Shown here piece after piece: positions 58,572 to 64,000 of a stretch of DNA of 64,000 bases (position 1 is its first letter; each line of letters starts with the position of its first letter). This DNA comes from a virus: positions 1-64,000 of IMG/VR virus record IMGVR_UViG_3300047320_000285, one strand, 5' to 3'. The notes beneath the pieces are model-generated. The model was not told where the DNA came from and ran no database searches. It saw only the letters and a program-made list of their open reading frames with translations. Position numbers and translations under genes: made by a program.

Positions 58572-58823
58572 ATGAGAATTCGTCAGCACCGCGGGGGTCT
58601 CGCGGAGTCGATGGAGACGATGGCAGAGATCGAGCCGACGTTAGCGGGCGTACGACAGTACTTCAGGGAGCGTAAACCGTACGGCTATACCAGCCGTTCT
58701 ACGCTGGAAGTCAAACCCTACGGGTCCGGACCCGACACGCGTATTGGTTGGGACAGCGTCTACATTGTACTGGTCAACGGTTTGCCGTACGGTTTTACGG
58801 ATGGACCTATTAAGGAAGAATAA
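58572..58823 (+). CDS. Hypothetical early protein, 83 aa
   Basis: ATG 58572 behind AAGGAG (GTG 58569 less likely). Contains paired tyrosine-rich strands (FRERKPYGYTSRSTLEVKPY, then WDSVYIVLVNGLPYGFTDG) with the PYG triplet three times. Short, soluble, unknown. Confidence 0.58.
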   Translation: MRIRQHRGGLAESMETMAEIEPTLAGVRQYFRERKPYGYTSRSTLEVKPYGSGPDTRIGWDSVYIVLVNGLPYGFTDGPIKEE

Positions 58824-58825
58824 CA

Positions 58826-59299
58826 ATGGAAGCCAAGAAGAATACCGACGGCTCGTTTGAAGTTGTCCTCGGGAACTCGGGTGTTCGAAACAAGAACGGT
58901 CTGGTCTTCCCGACCGAGCAACTGCGCAACGAAATCGTCAAGCTCAATGTGCGAGCCAAACAAGGTACCGCATTGGCTGAGGTGGGTTTTCCGCAACGCC
59001 GACCAGGCGAGGATCCCGATAACTTCCGACGTCGCTTTACCACGGTCGATCTGGAGCGTGTCTGTGCGCGCTTTACGGATTTCCGGGTGGAGAATGACAA
59101 CCCTGCAGATCCGCGCATTGTGGCAATCGTGCAGCCAGCGGGTCCGTTTGCTAACGTGGCGCGTGATCATCTCGAAGCAGGCGGCGAGGGCGTGTACTTC
59201 GGTGCACGCTTTTACGCAGACGGCCAGATGGAAGATAACAAACCCAAGCTGGCACTGAGAAACTTCATTACGTTTGACCTCGTCGCGGAGCAACCATGA
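58826..59299 (+). CDS. Protein with prohead-protease-like (S80) pattern lacking catalytic residues
   Basis: 157 aa, ATG 58826. The order NKNGLVFP (23-30) - LAEVGFPQRRPGEDPDNF - VDLERVCARFTDFRV - VAIVQPAGPFANVARDHL - GEGVYFGARFY resembles the T4 gp21-type protease layout (Y/F start motif, GELDHP with catalytic His, VSHxI strand, GVSSR with catalytic Ser). Here the His position is Phe (EVGFP) and the Ser position is Gly-Ala (FGARF), so it would be inactive. It may be a re-purposed scaffold fold in the early region. The similarity is by eye and weak; the call may be wrong. Confidence 0.4.
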   Translation: MEAKKNTDGSFEVVLGNSGVRNKNGLVFPTEQLRNEIVKLNVRAKQGTALAEVGFPQRRPGEDPDNFRRRFTTVDLERVCARFTDFRVENDNPADPRIVAIVQPAGPFANVARDHLEAGGEGVYFGARFYADGQMEDNKPKLALRNFITFDLVAEQP

Positions 59300-59700
59300 A
59301 AGGCGTGAAAATCAAAATCGAATGCGACGACGTATTGTTGGCTTCCGCCATTGCGTCATCGATCAGCGAAGGTCTGCGCTTGGATGACTTTGACAACGTG
59401 CAGGTCAAGACGGTGATGGTCTATAACGAAGTCGTGCGTAATGCCGAGGGACGGCCGACCAACTTCGCCCGCACCAACATCGTCAAGTCCGTGATCGACG
59501 AAGACATCATGTCGCGTCCGCCGCTGCACGATACGATACTGGTGCCTGCTGACGCAGCACTGGGTTATCCGATTTGCAACGAGACACTGCGTGAGCGCGA
59601 GCCTAGTAAACTGCACACCCCGATCGTGATCGATATGGGGATCGAAGTCGGCGATTACGCCAAGCAAGAGCGTGCGTTCCTGCAAGGGGAAACGGAATGA
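59296..59700 (+). CDS. Hypothetical early protein, 134 aa
   Basis: ATG 59296 overlapping the previous TGA; ends with ATGA overlap into the next gene. Alpha/beta protein with a basic start and mixed charge (VKIKIECDDVLLASAIAS). Family unknown. Coupled on both sides. Confidence 0.64.
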   Translation: MKGVKIKIECDDVLLASAIASSISEGLRLDDFDNVQVKTVMVYNEVVRNAEGRPTNFARTNIVKSVIDEDIMSRPPLHDTILVPADAALGYPICNETLREREPSKLHTPIVIDMGIEVGDYAKQERAFLQGETE

Positions 59701-60002
59701 TCAACATCGGCTTACATCCCACCCTTAGCTTTGTCTGCGGGATTCCGTTTATCGCGCTTTACTGCTGGATGCTCACGGACCGTATCTCGTCGCGCATTCG
59801 CAGGAGTCGTTATTGGCCGGTGGGTTGGCTGGGTGCGCTGATGATCCTGTCGACCGGTGGCAAGTTGATGTTGCCGGTGCTCAACGGTCTACCCATTGAC
59901 GACAACGTGGCAGTGCCGGTGTTGTTTGGTCTCGTCATGCTCGCCATCCTCGTGCTTTCTGTGAATAACATTTACCAGCTCCGTAAGCTGCGACAAGGAT
60001 AA
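59697..60002 (+). CDS. Three-helix membrane protein, 101 aa
   Basis: ATG 59697 in an ATGA overlap. Three hydrophobic helices (about 9-26, 42-60 and 68-90: VAVPVLFGLVMLAILVL) joined by short loops with an Arg-rich segment (RISSRIRRSRYW) after the first. Sits directly before thyA (2-nt gap). No family recognised. Confidence 0.65.
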   Translation: MINIGLHPTLSFVCGIPFIALYCWMLTDRISSRIRRSRYWPVGWLGALMILSTGGKLMLPVLNGLPIDDNVAVPVLFGLVMLAILVLSVNNIYQLRKLRQG

Positions 60003-60004
60003 CC

Positions 60005-61018
60005 ATGAAACAGTTTCACGACAATCTGCAATTCATTCTCGATAACGGTTCGTGGAAGACCAACCGCACCCAGTACGCGTCGCTGATGGTGCCGGGTCTG
60101 ACCATGCGCTTCGATTTGCGCCAAGGCTTTCCGGCCGTCACCACCAAGAAGCTGGCGTTCAAGTCGGCGCTCGGTGAACTGTGTGGTTTCCTGAAGCCGG
60201 TCCGCAGCGCGGTTGACATGCGGGCACTCGGCAGCAAGGTGTGGGATCAGAACGCCAATGAGAACGCGCAGTGGTTGGCGAACCCGTTCCGTAAGGGCGA
60301 AGACGATCTGGGCGATGTGTACGGGGCGATGTGGCGGGAATGGCCGGGCTTCAAGCTGGTCCGGACCGAGGACTGGACCCACGAGATCGACAATAAGCTG
60401 AAAGCTGACGGATGGCACTGCGAAGAAGTCTTCGAAGGTGCGCTCTACAGCAAATCAATCGACATGCTCGGCGACTGCGTGCGTACCATCATCCTGAACC
60501 CGGACGATCGGCGCATTCTGTTCCATGCGTGGAACCCAGCCAAGCTCGACGAGATGGCACTGCCGCCGTGTCATCTGCTGTATCACTTCCTGCCCAACAA
60601 GGACACCAAGGAACTGGCGCTGTGCATGACGCAGCGCTCAGCCGATTACTTCTTGGGCATTCCGTTTAACATCGCGTCGTCTGCTTTGCTGCTGCACATC
60701 GTTGCACGCCTGACGGGCTACACGCCGACGTGGCTGACGATTACCACCAACGACAGCCACATTTACGAAAACGCGATTGACGCGACCAAGGAGTTGCTCA
60801 CGCGCGAACCGTACCCGCTGCCGCGTCTGGAGATCAACCCAGAGATGCCGACTTTCGAGCGTTTCCATGAGTGGAATGCCGAGATGAAGCTGATGGGGCT
60901 TAATCAGCATGATGTCGGCGAACACGCCGTCAGTTGGCTGGCGAAGCTGGATCCGACGTGGTTCACGCTGGAAGACTACCAGTGCCACGACAGCATCAAA
61001 GTCGACATGGCGGTTTGA
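60005..61018 (+). CDS. thyA: Thymidylate synthase (ThyA type)
   Basis: 337 aa, ATG 60005 two bases after the previous stop. Converts dUMP to dTMP with methylenetetrahydrofolate; with Tmk it raises phage dTTP. The catalytic Cys is C189 in LPPCHLLYHF, after RRILFHAWNP (dUMP phosphate-binding Arg and Trp-Asn); QRSADYFLGIPFNIAS (210-225) carries the other substrate-binding residues, and NDSHIYENAI matches the DxHLYxNH loop, although its final His is Ala. It is about 70 residues longer than E. coli ThyA, mostly an insertion near 115-150 (FKLVRTEDWTHEIDNKLKAD) and extra C-terminal residues. phiKZ-type phages are known to encode ThyA. Confidence 0.95.
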   Translation: MKQFHDNLQFILDNGSWKTNRTQYASLMVPGLTMRFDLRQGFPAVTTKKLAFKSALGELCGFLKPVRSAVDMRALGSKVWDQNANENAQWLANPFRKGEDDLGDVYGAMWREWPGFKLVRTEDWTHEIDNKLKADGWHCEEVFEGALYSKSIDMLGDCVRTIILNPDDRRILFHAWNPAKLDEMALPPCHLLYHFLPNKDTKELALCMTQRSADYFLGIPFNIASSALLLHIVARLTGYTPTWLTITTNDSHIYENAIDATKELLTREPYPLPRLEINPEMPTFERFHEWNAEMKLMGLNQHDVGEHAVSWLAKLDPTWFTLEDYQCHDSIKVDMAV

Positions 61019-61019
61019 T

Positions 61020-61244
61020 ATGAGCGTCGTTTGTGTGAAGGCGGTTCCGGGCGGTGATACACTCCCGCCCGAGGAAGAACTCATGTTGCGCGAATTTGCT
61101 AACTCGGCCCTTCAGGGTTTGATGGCAGTTCCGCGCGATGCTCGTTTCAGTCGACAAGAAAACATCGCCGCTCAAGCATGGACTCAAGTATGGGAGATGC
61201 TAGTGTGGCATCGCAAGATGCGCAGCGGCGTTTGGCCCGATTAA
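61020..61244 (+). CDS. Small paralogue pair, member 1 (74 aa)
   Basis: ATG 61020, two bases after the thyA stop, so translation is coupled. Helical protein; residues 17-69 (LPPEEELMLREFANSALQGL ... QVWEMLVWHRKM) align with the gene at 61526 (LTPFEDTLAQSFANAALVGI ... QALDMVEMRRKL). The shared FANxALxGxM and end helix indicate an ancient duplication. Function unknown. Confidence 0.62.
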   Translation: MSVVCVKAVPGGDTLPPEEELMLREFANSALQGLMAVPRDARFSRQENIAAQAWTQVWEMLVWHRKMRSGVWPD

Positions 61245-61254
61245 GGAGAAGAAG

Positions 61255-61533
61255 ATGGCGACGATAACCCAAGAAGAATTTACCGAGCAGGCGCGAAAGG
61301 CGACTGAGCCGCTGCGCGAAGTGCTGCTGCCGCTCATGAAGGCAGGGGTGGACGTGAGCGTCGAACGTGATCCCAAAGATCAGTTCTATCTCGCGAAGTT
61401 GACGGTACCCGAACAACCGGATCTGCATTACGAGATCCTGATCGGTATCCCGATCTTCGAAGGTCAGTGGTGCGGTCGACTGCCGATCGAGCGCCAGATC
61501 GATGTACCGGGACTGGAGACAGACCATGCCTGA
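61255..61533 (+). CDS. Hypothetical early protein, 92 aa
   Basis: ATG 61255 behind AAGGAGAAG. Acidic alpha/beta protein (EEFTEQARKATEPLREVLLP; then VSVERDPKDQFYLAKLTV). It lies between the two paralogous small genes and overlaps the second by 8 nt. Family unknown. Confidence 0.62.
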   Translation: MATITQEEFTEQARKATEPLREVLLPLMKAGVDVSVERDPKDQFYLAKLTVPEQPDLHYEILIGIPIFEGQWCGRLPIERQIDVPGLETDHA

Positions 61534-61759
61534 AATGACGATTTACGATCCGGTCACCAAACGACGGCTCACGCCGTTTGAAGACACGCTCGCACAGTCG
61601 TTTGCTAACGCGGCGCTGGTTGGCATCATGTCGCGCAGTCCGTCGGAGTTGGAAACATTGACGCCGGAGGCCATCACCAAGCAGATCTGGCGACAGGCAT
61701 TGGACATGGTGGAGATGCGGCGCAAGCTCACGAACATGAACAACGTGTTCCGGGACTGA
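61526..61759 (+). CDS. Small paralogue pair, member 2 (77 aa)
   Basis: ATG 61526 inside the end of the previous gene. Starts MPEMTIYDPVTKRRLTPFED, then the same FANxALxGxM core and C-terminal helix as member 1. Coupled to the 92-aa gene. Function unknown. Confidence 0.62.
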   Translation: MPEMTIYDPVTKRRLTPFEDTLAQSFANAALVGIMSRSPSELETLTPEAITKQIWRQALDMVEMRRKLTNMNNVFRD

Positions 61760-61804
61760 GTGTCTGGTGACCCATGGTGTGATTACCACACCTAAAGGTT
61801 AGCC

Positions 61805-62224
61805 ATGTCACGCATCGTTGATGTCTTGCACGTACCGGAGTTGGGCACTGACCCTGCTTCGGCCCTGTATCCGTCGTTCCAGAACATCATCAAGTTCTTT
61901 GAGTCGGAGGTGATGTTCGTCCAGCATGACAAGCTGCGTGGGACTGTCACGATCTGGTTTGGTCCGACCTACGCCGACCAGATCAATTACGCGATTACCC
62001 AGTGGGCGCAAACGCTGGAGAATCCGTATCCGACCTGCCCGTGCGGCGGACGGGGTCAGACTGACGAGATGCGCAAGAACACTGCGACCTTCCGGTATGA
62101 GTCCCAGTTTTACGCGGGGTGTTTCCCCATCATGCCAAAGCTCATCGGTGACGATGGTTGGACCGGCTTTGCATTTAACTACCAATTCGTCGGTGGCATT
62201 AACAATCTGGCGTTTGGTCTCTAG
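61805..62224 (+). CDS. Hypothetical protein, 139 aa, CPCGGRG motif
   Basis: ATG 61805. Alpha/beta, with a short CPCGGRGQ motif near 79 that might bind a metal or form a redox pair, and a Phe/Gly-rich end (GFAFNYQFVGGINNLAFGL). Not recognised. Preceded by a small TGGTGTGATTACCACACC hairpin (61774-61791). Confidence 0.62.
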   Translation: MSRIVDVLHVPELGTDPASALYPSFQNIIKFFESEVMFVQHDKLRGTVTIWFGPTYADQINYAITQWAQTLENPYPTCPCGGRGQTDEMRKNTATFRYESQFYAGCFPIMPKLIGDDGWTGFAFNYQFVGGINNLAFGL

Positions 62225-62236
62225 GAAAATAACAAG

Positions 62237-63004
62237 ATGAATATCGGCGATGTCCCGACTCTCGATGAGTCGGATGTATTCAAGTGGGTGGCCAACCAAG
62301 CGTACTGCCCGCGCAACCTGCTGGCGTTCGTGATCCGTAACGGCATCCCAGAAGCAGTCGCCGACGAGACGATCGTGGCGGATACGGTGCGCTGTTTGCT
62401 GGAGTTGCACGCACAAGAAATCTCCGGCCTGAACACGGGCTTCTCTCATGCCTCGCCGCGCGAGAAGCAGGTGAAGTTCAAGTTCATCGAAAAGTACGGC
62501 CGGCCCATTGATTCGTTCCTCACGTGGTGGTACGACAAATATCAAACCGCGTGGAATCGCGGCGATGTCGGTGACGACGGTACACTCGACGTGATGTTTC
62601 TCGAACCCGATCCGACCCACACCAAGGTCACGCACGCGATTTACATGTACCGTATGCGACCGATCGAATACTCAGGGATCGAATCGAAGCGTGATCTGTA
62701 CACCCCCCGGGCATTTCCGGTGCCGGAGAAACCGAAGCCGACGTTCTGGCAGCGGTTTGTGGCGTCTTTGAAAGGGGATCCGATCAAAGACGCCATCAAG
62801 AAGCTGCAGGAAGCACCGTCAGTCAAGCCGACGGTGTTGAATGTGACGTTCACGGGCGAGACCTCGACGGGACCCATGGTTATCAAGTTCGCCCAAGAGC
62901 TGCTCGATCAGGCCAACGTCGCGGCCACCAATCCGTACGTGAAGCCGGACCCCAAGGTGTTCGGGGTGTTGCGTCGTAAAGCGATCGACGTCTACCAGTT
63001 CTGA
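62237..63004 (+). CDS. Hypothetical protein, 255 aa
   Basis: ATG 62237, 12 nt after the previous stop. Helical N-terminal two-thirds (FKWVANQAYCPRNLLAFVIR; FLTWWYDKYQTAWNRGDVGD), a Pro/Lys linker (VPEKPKPTFWQRFVASLKGD) and a C-terminal region with mixed strands. No recognised family. Last gene before a strong hairpin and an early promoter. Confidence 0.64.
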   Translation: MNIGDVPTLDESDVFKWVANQAYCPRNLLAFVIRNGIPEAVADETIVADTVRCLLELHAQEISGLNTGFSHASPREKQVKFKFIEKYGRPIDSFLTWWYDKYQTAWNRGDVGDDGTLDVMFLEPDPTHTKVTHAIYMYRMRPIEYSGIESKRDLYTPRAFPVPEKPKPTFWQRFVASLKGDPIKDAIKKLQEAPSVKPTVLNVTFTGETSTGPMVIKFAQELLDQANVAATNPYVKPDPKVFGVLRRKAIDVYQF

Positions 63005-63008
63005 CGTG

Positions 63009-63036
63009 TGCCCCGGCTTCGGCTGGGGCATATGCC
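63009..63036 (+). terminator. Hairpin ending TATGCC
   Basis: TGCCCCGGC / GCTGGGGCA (63009-63030), one G.T pair and a short loop, then TATGCC at 63031. Confidence 0.7.
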
Positions 63037-63052
63037 CTAAACGATTTCAGCA

Positions 63053-63061
63053 ATATATTAC
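63053..63061 (+). promoter_or_regulatory. phiKZ-type early promoter candidate
   Basis: ATATATTAC, the closest of the four sites to the phiKZ TATATTAC core, after a terminator and 108 nt before the Ntn-hydrolase gene. Confidence 0.65.
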
Positions 63062-63126
63062 CGAAAAGAGCCTGTTAGAATTAATGAAACAGGTAGATGC
63101 TTTGAGGGGTGATGCCCAGTCATCTC

Positions 63127-63137
63127 TCACTTACACT
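63127..63137 (+). promoter_or_regulatory. TCACTTACACT leader element
   Basis: TCACTTACACTAATCAACA, 31 nt before the start at 63169 and ahead of CAAGGAG. Third copy of the TCA(T/C)TTACACT element. Confidence 0.5.
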
Positions 63138-63168
63138 AATCAACACTAAGATACAAGGAGTATGTGTC

Positions 63169-64000
63169 ATGACGACGATTGCATGGGACGGTAAGGTACT
63201 GGCAGTAGACAGCCGTAGTTCTTCCCCAGAGACTCGGCAAGAAGCTACCAGTGATCCCAAACGCACTCGCATCTGCTTTCATTGCGAACGTCCAGCATGG
63301 ACGGGTAGTGATGATTCGCAGAAGCTCGTGATTCTGCCTAAGGTCACATGGCGTGGTGAACGGATTCTCGCGGCAGCGGGCACCGGTATGGCACGCGACT
63401 GTGATCGGATCCGGCACGTAATGCAACGCCCGCCCGAAGGCCAGACGGAGTTCGAAAAGATCTGGGAAAGCTACAGTTCGTTGGCACCGCGTAAAATTGC
63501 TGGGATGCAACCATTTGGTGCCATCTCTGCACACTTCGTGGTGGTGACGGAAACACGTCTATGGGTGCTAGAGTTTGAAGGCAACTCGCTCAGTAGTTAT
63601 CTGGAACCGCGCGATGTCATGTTTGCCAAAGGCTCGGGTCGGGATGCTGCGATGTTGGCAATGACGATCATGGGGGCAACTGCCGCCAATGCGGTATGGG
63701 CAGCTCGGGCGATCGACCCGGCGACTGGGGGTCCAGTCAAGTGGGTCGATACCACCGAACAATTGGTGGAGGGCAAAATGACTCGGTCGCTGGAGCATGA
63801 AGAAGCACCGCTGAGTCGCGAAGAAGCGGCGGCGTATGTGCGCAGTGGTTTTACCGTTCGTCCGGAGAAACCTGAGCTGGTCGGCATCCACGAATCGGCG
63901 CCTTCGAAAGAAGAACCGCTGACCGCAGAGGTTGCGAGTCAGATTGCCGAACAGGCACGTAGTAATGGCAAACCGGCTGTCAAGAAAGTTGCCGTCAAGA
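63169..64000 (+). CDS. HslV/proteasome-like Ntn hydrolase (3' end beyond window)
   Basis: At least 277 aa, ATG 63169 behind CAAGGAG, still open at the window edge. Starts MTTIAWDGKVLAVDSR: after removal of Met, Thr would be the N-terminal nucleophile, and the Asp of AVDS sits where proteasome-type enzymes have Asp17. A Lys follows an inserted, Cys-containing region (RICFHCERPAW...SQKLVILPKV), then AAAGTGMARDCDRI and AKGSGRDAAMLAMTIMGATA, both normal for the HslV/beta-subunit fold (GF.G..AD and GSG...A). After ~205 the tail is Glu/Ala-rich and probably disordered. It may degrade host proteins or process phage ones; no ATPase partner is visible here. Assignment by motif order, not proven. Confidence 0.75.
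   Translation, partial: MTTIAWDGKVLAVDSRSSSPETRQEATSDPKRTRICFHCERPAWTGSDDSQKLVILPKVTWRGERILAAAGTGMARDCDRIRHVMQRPPEGQTEFEKIWESYSSLAPRKIAGMQPFGAISAHFVVVTETRLWVLEFEGNSLSSYLEPRDVMFAKGSGRDAAMLAMTIMGATAANAVWAARAIDPATGGPVKWVDTTEQLVEGKMTRSLEHEEAPLSREEAAAYVRSGFTVRPEKPELVGIHESAPSKEEPLTAEVASQIAEQARSNGKPAVKKVAVK

Overview
This window looks like part of a jumbo, phiKZ-related (nucleus-forming type) myovirus with a fairly GC-rich genome. Four observations support this. (1) The gene at 3927-5279 encodes the C-terminal half of a multisubunit RNA polymerase beta' subunit, the split RNAP that marks this phage group. (2) Four intergenic sites carry an (A)CATATTAC/ATATATTAC motif, close to the TATATTAC early-promoter element known from phiKZ. 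(3) A block of paralogous, protease-site-bearing head proteins resembles the phiKZ inner-body proteins. (4) Phage thymidylate synthase, thymidylate kinase, a muramidase endolysin and a split family B DNA polymerase are present. The host cannot be named from this window. No rRNA, tRNA, CRISPR array, integrase or insertion sequence was seen.

Layout. 1-2929 (minus): a small operon with a 190-aa protein, a 536-aa protein whose end carries a T TTT TTT slippery site leading into a 155-aa -1 frame extension, and a DarG/TARG-like macro domain protein that runs off the window. 3098-6513 (plus): an unknown protein, the RNAP beta' C-terminal subunit and a virion-like protein with a Ser/Gly/Asn linker. 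6565-8136: a NUMOD homing endonuclease head-to-head with the endolysin. 8280-8684: a small gene behind an early-type promoter. 8747-10573 (minus): a PolB protein with the exonuclease domain and palm motif A but no motifs B or C. 10675-23702: structural genes, including a membrane metalloprotease-like protein and three inner-body-like paralogues (12455, 20881, 22371), with two large minus-strand virion genes (14002-18068) between them. 23808-29968: probable tail/baseplate genes. 30017-47544: a 17.5-kb array of 14 plus-strand fibre-type genes built by shuffling a ~150-aa domain A, a ~110-aa domain B, a shared head/collar pair and seven LamG/concanavalin-like lectin domains. 47651-64000: small, mostly unknown genes under early-type promoters, including two secreted proteins, several small membrane proteins, tmk, thyA, a Nudix-LysM fusion, a duplicated small gene and, at the edge, an HslV/proteasome-like Ntn hydrolase.

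How it fits together. The left part makes and matures the virion (injected RNAP, inner body, baseplate, adhesive fibres) and lyses the cell. The right part looks like host-takeover and nucleotide-metabolism functions: TTP supply by ThyA and Tmk, nucleotide clean-up by Nudix, possible interference with host proteolysis or ADP-ribosylation defence. Transcription units are separated by about twenty strong hairpins, many of which end in a TATGCC hexamer. Early-region genes share a TTACACT leader element 20-32 nt before their start codons.
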